From assembly GCF_037392515.1 (NCBI RefSeq), contig NC_090280.1:28029118-28093117 (forward strand): a stretch of 64,000 nucleotides of DNA, given 5' to 3'. This DNA is from Haliotis asinina. Its lineage: Eukaryota > Mollusca > Gastropoda > Lepetellida > Haliotidae. The notes beneath the pieces are model-generated. The model did not search any database and was not told the origin of the DNA. It saw only the letters and a list, made by a program, of their open reading frames with translations. Below are positions 22,364-32,953 of this stretch, piece by piece. Made by a program: the position numbers and the translations under genes. Position 1 is the first letter of the stretch. Each line of letters starts with the position of its first letter.

Positions 22364-22996
22364 TTAAACATACCTACACATACACTTACGAATTGAAAGC
22401 CAGAACTGCCCATTAGCTTTTGGTGTCAGGTGTACGCCATCCTTGGCTAGCAGCGCAGGTCCCATCCTCATGTGCTGGCTGTGTTCCCAAAGGGTGGCAT
22501 CCAGACGGCGTCGCAACATCTTCTTCAAGCGCCGGTTCGCCTCCTCCACCTTCCGCTTGTAGGCAGAGACCGTCATGTTCCTTGGTTTTACCCTCGGAAA
22601 CCGACTCCCTATCACCGCCCTGGGGCCTGGCCGTTTCCACCGAAGGTAGTCCAGAAGATGCAGCAGGTCTTCGACCAGGTCCCGAGGATCAGTAGAGGCC
22701 GACACGTCGTTCTCTCCCACTTGAAAGAACACAATGCCCTGAAAAGCTGCATCAAGGGCATCCACCTCAGCTTTCATCCGAGCGACGGTCGCCCCTCCGA
22801 TCCCACGCACGGTAGTGAGGATGCCATGTGGAGGGGGACAGACTTGAACAAGTCGCCGCACGAAACTATGCCCCAGGATGGCAAAGTGCAGTGGCTTTGA
22901 AACAGGAGCTTCAAAAAGTGCGCAGGCCATGACGTGAATGAAGTTAGTCTTCAAGAACGATTTCTGACAATGAGTTGTGTCAAATAATATCAGCAC
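22364..22996 (-). CDS. SGNH/GDSL-type hydrolase-like protein of a mobile element
   Basis: 210 codons. The likely functional start is an internal Met (MACALFEAP) a few residues before the fold. Block I is HFAILGHSFVRRL with the nucleophile Ser; a glycine-rich GIGGATVARMKAEVDAL follows; the block III-like FFQVGENDVS carries G-x-N-D; the C-terminal block V is KDGVHLTPKANGQFWL with Asp and His. This Ser-Asp-His set is what SGNH esterases use. There are no signal peptide and no membrane segments. Such domains occur in some retroelement ORFs, where their role is not established. The same ORF, shorter at its N-terminus, sits in the 61-kb copy, so it is element-borne and not a host gene. Confidence 0.75.
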   Translation of the reverse strand: MLILFDTTHCQKSFLKTNFIHVMACALFEAPVSKPLHFAILGHSFVRRLVQVCPPPHGILTTVRGIGGATVARMKAEVDALDAAFQGIVFFQVGENDVSASTDPRDLVEDLLHLLDYLRWKRPGPRAVIGSRFPRVKPRNMTVSAYKRKVEEANRRLKKMLRRRLDATLWEHSQHMRMGPALLAKDGVHLTPKANGQFWLSIRKCMCRYV

Positions 22997-23439
22997 AAGT
23001 GCCGTGATGCTCGTATCTGACTGCTAAGTATATATAGCCTGGGTCATTGATAAGTGTTTGTACTGAGCTCTGCATTGAACTCACGGGATCAATCGTTCAT
23101 GGATTAAGACCTGTTGTTAGCTTAAGCCTGACACGACTCACTCATCTCGTTCAGTTATGGGATAAAACAACGAGTCAATGATTGGTGTTTTCAGTCGTAA
23201 TTGCCGCCACTTTAGTTGGCTTCCATGTCTCACTCAGAAACTCACGGATTAGGCATTACCATCAAAGCATCAGAGCCAAGCTTGTGTGTCCCACCCCGAC
23301 AAGTGCTTCTGCAAACATGACACCAGTCACGGCACAATTCCAGACAATGTAGTGATGTGATGTGATTGTGTTTGTCTTGTGTGAGGGTGACCTGTAGTAA
23401 CACTAAGAATCACAAAGGCAGTGTCTTCGCTTTCTCTCC

Positions 23440-23820
23440 AGCTGGAATTAAAGACAATACCAAGGCTACATTTCCATACAACATCAAACAACTTCCATAC
23501 AACATCAAACTATCGGGAGTACGGATCACACCAGCTGGAACTAAAGACAATACCAATGCTACATTTCCATGCAACATCAAACTATCGGCAAACATGGAAA
23601 CCCGGTATTAAGCATCACACCAGCTGGAATTAAAGACAAGGCCAAGGCTACATTTCCATACAACATCAAACAACTTCCATACAACATCAAACTATCGGGA
23701 GTACGGATCACACCAGCTGGAACTAAAGACAATACCAAGGCTACATTTCCATGCAACATCAAACTATCGGCAAACATGGAAACCCGGTATTAAGCATCAC
23801 ACCAGCTGGAATTAAAGACA
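23440..23820. repeat. Tandem repeat, ~182-bp unit, 2 copies
   Basis: GCTGGAATTAAAGACAA, TTTCCATACAACATCAAAC, ACTATCGGGAGTACGGATC and AACATGGAAACCCGGTATTA recur at a 182-bp offset. Each unit also contains a shorter internal echo (CCATACAACATCAAAC occurs twice). Confidence 0.85.
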
Positions 23821-24904
23821 ATTTTTCCGGGCCAGTTTGTAGGCATTGAAAATATGGCACCTTCACCCGGTAACATATTATCAATGCCTCGGCCGACCGA
23901 CTGACTTTGTAGACCTTGATGCAAGTATACCATTTCACTTGGGTCAAGGGTTACATCATCTACCCTTTTCCACCTACTTTGTTTATTTCGCGGTTTTAGT
24001 TTTTATTAGTGGTGTTAGGTGTTTTTGTTTTGAGTTGGTAATGTTTGAGTTTCGTAGGCACCTTCTCTCTCTCTTGGTAATTTTTTCACGTTAATGTAAT
24101 GTTTTTGGTTTGGTGTTAAGTGGTTTAGGCGGTGTTACTTTTGTCCTTTTAGTTTGGCATTTTCTCCAGTTTTACGTTCTGTCATTGTCAGTGTTTATTA
24201 TTCAGTTATACGCACCGCGGTATTCATGGTTTTAGCTTTAAATTTATGTCATTTAGGTTTGGGTTAGCGGTTTAGTTTTAACATGGTCGGTATTGATGAT
24301 TTTAGCTTTAAGGTTATGTCATTTAGGGAATGGGTTAGTGATTTAGTGTAGAGAGAAGGACGTGGACTTTCCGTTTTAATTTTATGTTACTTTGATTGGA
24401 GGTTAATGGTTTGGATTAGAAGGGAACAGCGTTAGGTTGTTCTTTTAATTTAGCATGCACCATGATAACCATAGCTCACGAATTATTGAATACCCATACA
24501 ATTGCCGTACATAATGGACAAATACCTCAAATATGTTAACACAAATGTATCATACAAATCATGAAACCTGGAAGGATACAACTTTCATTCCAAAGTCTGA
24601 TTGCTGTGAAGGCACACTTGAGTCGACGTAGGAAGGAGGTCGTGGTTCTTCAAGTACTGTTGGCAGTTGAGCTGCTACACGTGAACAACACACACTAAGC
24701 TTTACATCAACATGCATAACAAAACGTCAATGTCCGTCTGGCATGTCATGCCGTCGCATCTACCCATCAAGTAGATGTATCACGTAGCTGTAGACACTAC
24801 AGCAATAGACCGCTCATTTCCCATATGCCACACCTTAGGGAATCGCAAAGATTTGACACGGCAAATCATGAACAATTACCACCAAATCGACCTAGAGTCT
24901 CCTG

Positions 24905-25560
24905 TCAAGACTCGAACGGGTGTGCCTGCGCCAGCTACCCTGTCACCATCATCGCTTCTCCTCTCGGGATCGTCCGCTCGCCTGCTATGCAACACCAGCA
25001 TGTCGATCTGCTTCCGACACTATCACCCATCTCTAGGCAAAAGTCAGCAGAGTCTACACTTGCTCACGGGCAAATCAAGACTCGAACGGGTTTGCCTGCG
25101 CCAGCTACCGTTTTTTCCATCATCGCCACTCCTCTCGGGATCGTCCCCTCGCCTGCTATGCAACACCAGCATGTCGCTCTGCCTCCGACACTATCACCCA
25201 TCTCTAGGCAAAAGTCAGCAGAGTCTACACTTGCTCACGGGCAAATCAAGACTCGAACGGGTTTGCCTGCGCCAGCTACCGTTTTACCATCATCGCCTGT
25301 CGTCTCGAGGTCGCCCCCTCAACCTCTGTGCAACACCAGTGTTTTGCCTGCTTCGTGGCTGAGACATCGCCTGCTTCTAGGTAAAATCACCGGCGTATGC
25401 ACTTGCTCGCGGGCGAATCAAGACTCGAACCGGTTTGCTGCGCCAGCTACCCTGTCACCATCATCGCCTCTCCTCTCGGGATCGTCCCCTCGCCTGCTAT
25501 GCAACACCAGCATATCGTTCTGCTTCTCGCAAACTCGCCATTGAGCCCCCTGTCAAGACT
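24905..25560. repeat. Tandem repeat, ~171-bp unit, about 4 copies
   Basis: CAAGACTCGAACGGG occurs at 24906, 25076, 25247 and 25419 (diverged), and a last partial at 25553. GCCTGCTATGCAACACCAGC and CATCTCTAGGCAAAAGTCAG recur at the same spacing. Open frames on the plus strand repeat with it and are not genes. The second SGNH element carries the same array from 63820 on. Confidence 0.85.
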
Positions 25561-25996
25561 CGATAGTTTTCGGTTTTGCTACACCATGGCCGCTTATAGA
25601 TCGAGCGTCTTCGGCAGAACGAATGATGAATAGTATGAACAACGTCGCGCGCCGTTACTCACGCTAACCACCACGTCAACCAAGTGCTTGATCATGGTGG
25701 AGGTCGGAATTATCCCCCTATGCACAACCTTGATACTTTCCAACCTCCGTGGGCAGACGTAGAGGGCAGCGTCGCAATTTCCGCATAGCCGTTCCGGTCC
25801 CGTCTACGTTCGTGCCCGGGGAACGTAGGTATTTTCCGAGCAGTGGCCAAGCTGGCTCGGGTTCCCCTTGTGTAGAAAAGTACGTAAATACGTTGGATAG
25901 TTAAACTTTCACCTGACGATAGTACACATTTTAAAAAGTTTAGATTTACTTTATTTGAAAAGAGCAACGAAATTTTGCATGTACCTCTGCCATTAA

Positions 25997-28359
25997 ATGG
26001 GCTTTCTGGCAATACCATCCAGTTTGACATCTGACTTTTAGAAAAGAAGTTACATACTATTTTTTTAAAAAGTACAGTAAAAAACGACTATTTTTTCGAA
26101 CAAATTGTGCAATATACTTTACAATTTTCAGAATAGATGAAATCTGTTTACACCATTGTTGCCGTCACCAGAAGGGCTTTCTAATGATACCAAAAAATGT
26201 ATGCTACAGACTAGAGTGCTGCAGTTAGAAGCAAAAAAGACGCAATAAGGCAACACGAGAGCAAATGCGCCATTGAAAGGCCGTAGACGCGAAAAGCGGC
26301 GGTATATACGGACGTGTGTAGCCTCTCCAAAAACCATTGTATATGTACATGTGATACGTCGTTAGAAGCAGATTTGAAAGGGCTTTCATATGCATTATGG
26401 ACATTTAGGAACGAGAAAACGATATAAAAATTATCAACGAAATTAACTTCCGATTACCGATCCGTTGAAACGGAAATAGCATGCGGCATTACATGCGGAC
26501 AGCTATACACAGCATTGCAGACGTGCATGTTATACATCGCTAGAAACCCCATGGAAAGACCTTTCAAATGAATCATAGATATAAGAAATCCCATGAGGGA
26601 TAACGAAATTAGGACTAAAATCTACTTCCGCTAAAGGCGCCGTTGCGACGGAACTAACATGCGGCATTACATGCAGACAGCTATGTACAACATTGCAGAT
26701 GTCCATGTTATACATCGCTAGAAACCCCATGGAAAGACCTTTCAAATGAACCATAGATATAAGAAATCCAATTAGGGATAGCGAAATTAGGACGAAAGTC
26801 TACTTCCGCTAACGGCGCCGTTGCGACGGAACTAACATGCGGCATTACATACGGACAGCTATACACAACATTGCAGATGTGCATGTTATACATCACTAGA
26901 AACCCCATGGAAAGACCTTTCAAATGAATCATAGATATTAGAAATCCAAAGAGGGATAACGAAATTAGAACGAAAGTCTACTTCCGCTACCGGCGCCTTT
27001 GCGACGGAACTAACATGCGGCATCAAATATGGACAGCTATACACAACATTGCAGACGTGCATGTCATACATCGCCAGAAACCCCATGAAGAGACCTTTCA
27101 AATGAATCATAGATATTAGAAATCCAATGAGGGATAACGAAATTAGAACGAAAGTCTACTTCCGCTACCGGCGCCGCTGCGACGGAACGGACAAGCGGCA
27201 TTACCTACGGACATGCCTAGCATCTTTGCTCAACGTCGCACATGCACATGCCATACACCACCAGAAGCGAATTGAAATGCTCTTTCTAATGAATATAAGA
27301 TACTGAAAGTCGCATCAGACATGTACACATGATTAACCAAGAAATAACGCACCGATGGCGTTGGCGACGCACGGGACACGCGGCATGACACGCAGACGTA
27401 TATAGCTTGACATGCCAGTGCACATGGGCTTGTCGTACATCGTCTTGAAGCCCATTTGCATGGGCTTTCACATGCACTGTAGATGTTAGGGATCTTCGAC
27501 AGGAGAGAGATACCATAAGGGGTTATTGGCGGGGTCGACATGAGTCGGCGGCGGAAGTCAAGCCGGATAGAAAAGCGGCACTATATGCAGACGGTTGCAG
27601 CTGTGCACAGCATTGCAGACGTGCATGTTATGCATCGCCAGAAACCCCATGAAGAGACCTTTCAAATGAATCATAGATATTAGAAATCCAATGAGGGATA
27701 ACGAAATTAGAACGAAAGTCTACTTCCGCTACCGGCGCCGCTGCGACGGAACGGACAAGCGGCATTACCTACGGACATGCCTAGCATCTTTGCTCAACGT
27801 CGCACATGCACATGCCATACACCACCAGAAGCGAATTGAAATGCTCTTTCTAATGAATATAAGATACTGAAAGTCGCATCAGACATGTACACATGATTAA
27901 CCAAGAAATAACGCACCGATGGCGTTGGCGACGCACGGGACACGCGGCATGACACGCAGACGTATATAGCTTGACATGCCAGTGCACATGGGCTTGTCGT
28001 ACATCGTCTTGAAGCCCGTTTGCATGGGCTTTCACATGCACTGTAGATGTTAGGGATCTTCGACAGGAGAGAGATACCATAAGGGGTTATTGGCGGGGTC
28101 GACATGAGTCGGCGGCGGAAGTCAAGCCGGATAGAAAAGCGGCACTATATGCAGACGGTTGCAGCTGTGCACAGCATTGCAGACGTGCATGTTATGCATC
28201 GCCAGAAACCCCATGAAGAGACCTTTCAAATGAATCATAGATATTAGAAATCCAATGAGGGATAACGAAATTAGAACGAAAGTCTACTTCCGCTACCGGC
28301 GCCGTTGCGACGGAACGGACAAGCGGCATCACCTACGGACATGCCTAGCATCTTTGCTA
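25997..28359. repeat. Left array of phased ~180-190-bp repeats flanking the recombinase
   Basis: A core (G)(G/A)(G/C)CTTTC followed by ATG recurs at about 25999, 26174, 26380, 26559, 26737, 26915, 27093, 27280, 27462 and 27656, then repeats to 28220. Better-conserved monomers (178 bp, 26530-27110) read AAACCCCATGGAAAGACC, TTTCAAATGAATCATAGAT, GAGGGATAACGAAATTAG, CTTCCGCTAACGGCGCCG, TGCGGCATTACAT. Monomers left of 26500 are highly diverged but in register. Stacked 74-codon minus-strand frames arise from the monomer and are not genes. Confidence 0.85.
27067..28359. repeat. 564-bp higher-order repeat (three monomers per unit)
   Basis: 27067-27630 and 27631-28194 are nearly identical at a 564-bp offset, and a third partial unit runs to 28359. 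Each contains three different monomers. Near-identity compared with the diverged single monomers to the left means recent amplification. Confidence 0.9.
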
Positions 28360-28364
28360 GAAAG

Positions 28365-28605
28365 AAAATATAGCTGAAAAAGATATACTATGTTAGATAT
28401 ATAAAAAATTGTATGTTTGAACCAAATATATCATGAAATAGACTTTTGCGAAACCACATGAACGAAACATCGTTTTAAATGCATTGCATTTGAAATGACT
28501 TATATAGCGCAGAACGGATATAGAAAAATATAGCTGAAAAAGACATAACACATTAGATACATAAAGAATTGTATAACTGAACCAAATACATTATGAGCTA
28601 TTTGT
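28365..28605. repeat. Diverged tandem pair, ~158-bp offset
   Basis: TATAGCTGAAAAAGATATAC...GTATGTTTGAACCAAATATAT at 28374 recurs as TATAGCTGAAAAAGACATAAC...GTATAACTGAACCAAATACAT at 28530. AT-rich. Confidence 0.75.
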
Positions 28606-28658
28606 GTTAACCAGCACTCACCACGTGGAGGTTGCTCATTTAAGAGTGCCATTTTTCT

Positions 28659-28999
28659 TCTCCTGCACCATTCCTACAACAGCAAGTTCGAACAGCGAAC
28701 CCCTTTACTACTGCTGTATAAACCTAATGGGTCGAAACTGACATTAGGTTATGGAATTACAGGCTTTAACCTACTACTTCTATCCTACGGTTTTGGTTTG
28801 ATCTACTCTCTGGTCTAGTGTCATGTGGCTTTTCCTGCACCATTCCCACAACAGCAAGTTCGAACAGCGAACCCCTTTACTACTGCTGTATAAACCTAAT
28901 GGGTCGAAACTGACATAAGGTTATGGAATTACAGGCTATAACCTACTACTTCTATCCTACGGTTTTGGCTTTATCAACTTTCCGGTCTACTTTCACTTT
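28659..28999. repeat. Tandem duplication, 172-bp unit, 2 copies
   Basis: CCTGCACCATTCCYACAACA, AGTTCGAACAGCGAACCCC, TATAAACCTAATGGGTCG and CTTCTATCCTACGGTTTTGG occur twice, 172 bp apart, just 3' of the recombinase ORF (minus strand). Possibly part of the element's terminal region. Confidence 0.9.
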
Positions 29000-29013
29000 C
29001 ATCTACTTGTTTC

Positions 29014-30141
29014 TCACCTTTTGGGCTTTATGAGCTTGCCTTTTCCTTTGCTTTTCCCTTTTCCCTTCCCCCTACCTTCAAGGTGTTGGGGCTGGGGCTG
29101 GAGCTGGTTGGAGGAATCTGTTGGAACTGACGCCGATGCAGATTCCTCAGCGTTTGATGTACCCGCTGCTTGTTGGATAACATCTTGCACAAAAGCACAC
29201 TTACTAGCAGCCTGTAAGGGAGTCTTCTTAGCGTAGTACCTACTGACAGTCTTTTGGCCATGTGCAAGATAGTCACTGGCCATCTTACGTTTTGCAGCAT
29301 CATCGGGATGCTGCCTTGCCACTTCAGTCTCCAAAGCTTTCCGAACATCCGTGGCCGTAAATGTCCTCCGTTCGTTTTCGAAGTTGGGTTTAAGGAAACC
29401 TCTTGTCCTCTGATAGCGGGCCAACTCGAGACACATATTCCCCACTTCAGTGCCGTCCACTCTCCTGAAGAAAGGCGATTTGTCCGGTAGAGCATCTTCA
29501 GGCATGTCACCACGTACATATTGACGGTAATCCCTGAACATGTCGTAATCCTCTTTGGACAAGCTTAGGGTGACCAGGAAGCTCATGGACGTCTTGTGGT
29601 CCATGAAAGAAAGTTGGTACCTCCCGGCAACACACCGTGCCTTATTGAAATCTGCCAACTTCATACACGACGGCACTGAAGGTCTTTGGGCATGTCCAAG
29701 TTGAATTATCCCACAAGACAAGTATCGCATCACCAGGCGCTGATCGTCCTCAGATGGAAGTTGATCTGCCTTGGCCCGGTCCAGGATGTCCCTCACCTCT
29801 TGTCTGGTTGCAGGATCGGTGTACCCCTTTTGAACAACGGAAATGGGCGGCGGTTGTTTGGTTTCATCTCTGAATTCTGTAACAAATTTACGGACCTCTT
29901 CGCGTTTATACTGGCTAGAGACACCTGTATATGAACAATGCGTAGCACTTGTAAACCTACGCAAATTATCGAAAACCCTTGGGGACATTTGAACGTACGT
30001 TTGGCAGTAGCTGAGAAAGGATTTGACAGCTGACATGTAATTTTTAATGCCACCTGCAGATACCCCATTTTGTGAAAGGACCGTGTTAAAATAATGAATT
30101 TCATCTACATGCTCAAATATATCAAAGTTGATACAAGCCAT
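29014..30141 (-). CDS. Tyrosine recombinase-like protein of a mobile element (Crypton- or DIRS-type)
   Basis: 375 codons. The N-terminal part (residues ~10-70, FNTVLSQNGVSAGGIKNYMS) resembles the helical core-binding region of phage-type integrases. The catalytic region shows AQRPS with Arg153, FMDHKTS with Lys183, TATDVRKAL with Arg267, YLAHGQKTVSRYYAKK with His294 and Tyr302/303; this order and spacing fit an Arg-Lys-Arg-His-Tyr recombinase active site. The C-terminus is a low-complexity basic tail (GRGKGKGKSKGKGKL), suggesting nucleic-acid binding. It would cut and rejoin DNA through a Tyr-DNA link. No reverse transcriptase was recognised nearby, which favours a Crypton-like DNA element. 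It lies between two arrays of phased repeats and follows a zinc-finger ORF on the same strand. Confidence 0.7.
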   Translation of the reverse strand: MACINFDIFEHVDEIHYFNTVLSQNGVSAGGIKNYMSAVKSFLSYCQTYVQMSPRVFDNLRRFTSATHCSYTGVSSQYKREEVRKFVTEFRDETKQPPPISVVQKGYTDPATRQEVRDILDRAKADQLPSEDDQRLVMRYLSCGIIQLGHAQRPSVPSCMKLADFNKARCVAGRYQLSFMDHKTSMSFLVTLSLSKEDYDMFRDYRQYVRGDMPEDALPDKSPFFRRVDGTEVGNMCLELARYQRTRGFLKPNFENERRTFTATDVRKALETEVARQHPDDAAKRKMASDYLAHGQKTVSRYYAKKTPLQAASKCAFVQDVIQQAAGTSNAEESASASVPTDSSNQLQPQPQHLEGRGKGKGKSKGKGKLIKPKR

Positions 30142-30228
30142 ATTACTATTTGGGAAAACATGTTTTTGGATATAATAGAAAAACTTAGAAACGCGGCGAC
30201 ACGTGTCACCAGCATTACGCCCTGCTTT

Positions 30229-30708
30229 TTAAAGAATATTGGTTAAATATTGATAAAACCCTGAAAGTGTCGGCTCACTTTCAGGGAACCTATCGTATAA
30301 GCCAGTGTTTGTAAGATTAGCCCTGACTGTGTTTTGTTTGTAATTATACCGAGTACCACTTCTGGTAGACCCAGTTAAACCAGCACTGGTACTCGGCATT
30401 GGATTACTAGTTGAAGGAGAGGCTGCAGATGCGTCCTCTCCTTGAATTGTGTGGCCAAAGTGTTTAAGTACCCTGATGTAATCAGGGATTTGATTTTTGT
30501 TGACACTGTATGTGCCACAAAATGCCAATAGAGCCGACATTGACACCAGCTGTGTAGCAGTATAGGACTCGCTACGGCGGCGATTTTGGGCGTGTATGGC
30601 GTGTAGACCAGGAGTAGAGCTACCAGGATAACATTGCTTTAAATGCGCGATGCCTTTGTAATATGTTTTACACTTTTGACAAACGACCGAAATGTTTGTG
30701 GAAGGCAT
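30229..30708 (-). CDS. Zinc-finger ORF upstream of the recombinase
   Basis: 159 codons starting MPSTNISVVCQKCKTYYKG; C-x2-C with HLKQC further on forms a C2-H-C type zinc-binding motif (residues ~10-26). A predicted helical region (TATQLVSMSALLAFCG) and a Ser/Pro-rich linker follow. The ORF ends 87 bp before the recombinase ORF on the same strand, so it is most likely the DNA-binding N-terminal part or partner of that protein; whether a short intron links them cannot be decided by eye. Not recognised as a named host gene. Confidence 0.6.
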   Translation of the reverse strand: MPSTNISVVCQKCKTYYKGIAHLKQCYPGSSTPGLHAIHAQNRRRSESYTATQLVSMSALLAFCGTYSVNKNQIPDYIRVLKHFGHTIQGEDASAASPSTSNPMPSTSAGLTGSTRSGTRYNYKQNTVRANLTNTGLYDRFPESEPTLSGFYQYLTNIL

Positions 30709-31089
30709 ACTTGATGATAGTGCTGGGACACTTACTTTCTGGGAATGATTGGTCTGGATGTCACAGTCTTGGACAAATTAAGAAATAAACCGTTTATACG
30801 ATATGTCTATTTAGGGAATAAACCTAGTAATGTTGAGTATCAGTTTGATAAAGTGAGCAACGTGAATGACTGAAAAATGCAGAAATTAAGAACAAACGAG
30901 AAGAAATAAAAGTAAAGTTCACTTGCCAATGGTGATTGCCAGCGCTGACTGGTAGTGATCCACTAAGACACTTGGTCTGTGATGATGAAATTGCAGTGAA
31001 ATGCATTCCTTTATATTACCATGTCGCGGTCAGACAACCAATGGGATGGTTTAACATCCGCATGGCTTGACTGTCTGAGGTGACACGAA
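30709..31089. other. Region 5' of the zinc-finger ORF
   Basis: AT-rich, no ORF with a recognisable domain. It would hold the promoter of the minus-strand element genes if they are transcribed; no specific signal is identified. Confidence 0.35.
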
Positions 31090-31920
31090 TATACGTCACA
31101 CCTTGGCACAACCGCACTTTCAAGGGCTTTCCGATGCATTTTAAATGTTTCATTTTGGATGAAGGATAATGAAATAATAGCTGGCGGAAGGTACGCGCCA
31201 GATCTCCGTTTTTACCTACCAGTCGCACAAGAACAGTTACGTAATGACGCGCATTGCCTGATTATCTCATGTTCCTCGAACTCCCGTTATAATTTGGCAG
31301 AGCCGCACTTTCAAGGGCTTTCAGATGCATGTTAAACATTAAATTTTGGATGGTGGATCGTGAAATTATAGCTGCCGTAACACTGACGGGAGACGAGCGC
31401 CGGATCCCCGACTACTTTACCCGCCATTGGCGCAAATGCATTTACATAATGGCGCGCATTGCTTGACTCTCAGACGCGACTCGAATGCACATTACACCTT
31501 GGCAGAACCGCACTTTCAAGGGCTTTCCACCACCGTAAACGTTTATATATTAAGACCACAGGCGTTGCTTTTATGGCTTTATTCCAGTTCGTTGCAACTT
31601 TAGCTCTGTCACGTATATTGATTCCTGTGTAGAGCGAATGTCTAATGTTGCACACCAGCATGTTGCACATTTCCAGAATCCCACATGAATCCCCTTGCAA
31701 ATGCTTTGTAGTTGTAAATATTAACGACGCCGGTATAGCCGGTGAACAGATTCATGTAAATTCCGCCAATCTATATCACCTGCGGTATTTGTTGCATTTG
31801 GCACATTAATACCCATGTAGCTCCTCCACTAAATGTGCAACGTGTGCGTTTTATACACTGTCTGACACACGCTTTAACTGGCTTTCAAACGCAGTATAGA
31901 AATGCATTTTCTAAGGTGAA
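31090..31920. repeat. Right array of phased ~190-bp repeats flanking the recombinase
   Basis: CCGCACTTTCAAGGGCTTTC recurs with its GGG at 31124, 31315 and 31520, followed by GATGCAT, then TTTTGGATG-GGAT-TGAAAT-ATAGC. More diverged relatives occur near 31695 and 31879 (TGGCTTTCAAACGCAG). Orientation and order (GGGCTTTC, ATGCAT, GGAT, GAAATTA, TTCCG, GCGCCG) match the left array, best its diverged monomer at 26380. Confidence 0.75.
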
Positions 31921-32411
31921 TCGTAAGAGTGGTTGCCATTACATCATGACCGGACTATGGTGGCATGATGACTACTGTGATATAGAAGAATTGAAGTTCA
32001 ACAAAATTACACAAACCATCATGTCGGAGATTCAATCTGGACTGGTTACCAGGGGCACCATTAGAATCACGTTTGCATTTTTGGAGAGACCGTTGGATCG
32101 GGTTTCCAACCATGTATAACATGCATAGATATCACAAAGTAAAAGGCTTCCAAAATACAATGGCGCGAGCGACTTCCACCGGAGGCTGGGTGGAAGAAAA
32201 GTCTTCCACCGAGACTCCTGTGGAAGAAATTCAGAAGGCCTAAAATCACGGAAACCTTAATTGCTGGGCTATAAATTTGCCAAAAAAGAAACGGAAAAAT
32301 TCTGCGTGACGCGCAAGGGTCCCGCTATCCAATGACGTGCAGGATGCGCGTGTAAGGCGGCGAATGCAGCTCCCAAGGGAGCCGTGCTGCAATAGGTGCT
32401 ACAATCTGGGT
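31921..32411. other. Unassigned stretch between the recombinase element and the duplicated segment
   Basis: Contains a local repeat GGTGGAAGAAAAGTCTTCC and TGTGGAAGAAATTC (32160-32235). This may be the right end of the recombinase element, but no terminal repeat pairing with the left side could be shown. Confidence 0.4.
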
Positions 32412-32947
32412 GGGTGATACCAATACGGAAGTAGGATAGCAGTAATGTGAATTCCGTGCATTCCTGTACAATAAGGGACATGTGTGTCATGCCTTCTGTA
32501 TGAAATAAACTGTTTCATCAAGTTTACAGTGTGTAAAACTGAAGTAAAGCTATTAAAGCATTTGAGGGAGATATGTAAAACAATTCTTTAACTATGTATT
32601 TGAATCGTGTTTGAGCGCGTGTGTGTGTACATGTGTGTTAGCGCGCATGTGTTTATTTTGAAATGGGTGTTCTATTCATCTGGAGTTTTATTTGAGGTGC
32701 TGACAATCAGAATATCACAATCGGAAACCGACCCGTACCTGCTGTGTCATGGAAATAAAACTTGTGGAACCTTAGTCCATAATCCTATCACCCCATGAGC
32801 AAACTTATGTGTGTAGCGTTTGATATAAGTGAAATTTGTTACAAAAACATTTATACTGATGAGTGTGTGGAGACAACATAACAGTTAAATGTTTTTGATA
32901 AAACAGGAAAGCTATATTGATTTAAAGCATGTTTTAAAGGTTAAAGC

Positions 32948-32953
32948 TTTATT
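32948..32953 (-). terminator. Candidate polyadenylation signal (AATAAA) of the Ig receptor gene
   Basis: AATAAA on the minus strand, about 1.1 kb past the stop codon, conserved in copy B at 54488-54493. If used, the 3' UTR spans the whole 83-bp minisatellite. Confidence 0.4.

Larger units (their letters stand above)
21252..25640 (-). mobile_element. SGNH-hydrolase-bearing repeat element, copy 1 (fossil, possibly a tyrosine-recombinase retroelement relative)
   Basis: The unit starts at GGCCTATATCAGGGGGCAAG; the same sequence starts again at 61036. It contains a pair of ~320-bp direct repeats, a (GAGT)n tract, a minus-strand SGNH-like ORF, a 182-bp tandem repeat, a T-rich segment with repeated TTTTAGCTTTAA/TTATGTCATTTAGG phrases (24000-24370), and a ~171-bp tandem repeat. 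Shared order and sequence with the copy at 61 kb show it moved or was duplicated as a unit. SGNH domains are known from some Ngaro/DIRS-type elements, which makes that family a candidate, but no reverse transcriptase was recognised inside the unit. The right end is not defined. It looks broken or non-autonomous. Confidence 0.6.

Noticed and set aside
24775-25633. Plus-strand frames of 195 and 239 codons with Ser/Leu/His-rich repeats
   Set aside because: They track the 171-bp tandem array, occur in more than one frame at once and match no domain.
26530-27110. Three stacked 74-codon minus-strand ORFs that look like a repeated small-protein family
   Set aside because: They recur exactly with the 178-bp monomer, which is not a multiple of three; no start context or codon signal.
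27230-28105. Duplicate 103-codon minus-strand ORFs
   Set aside because: Produced by the 564-bp higher-order repeat.
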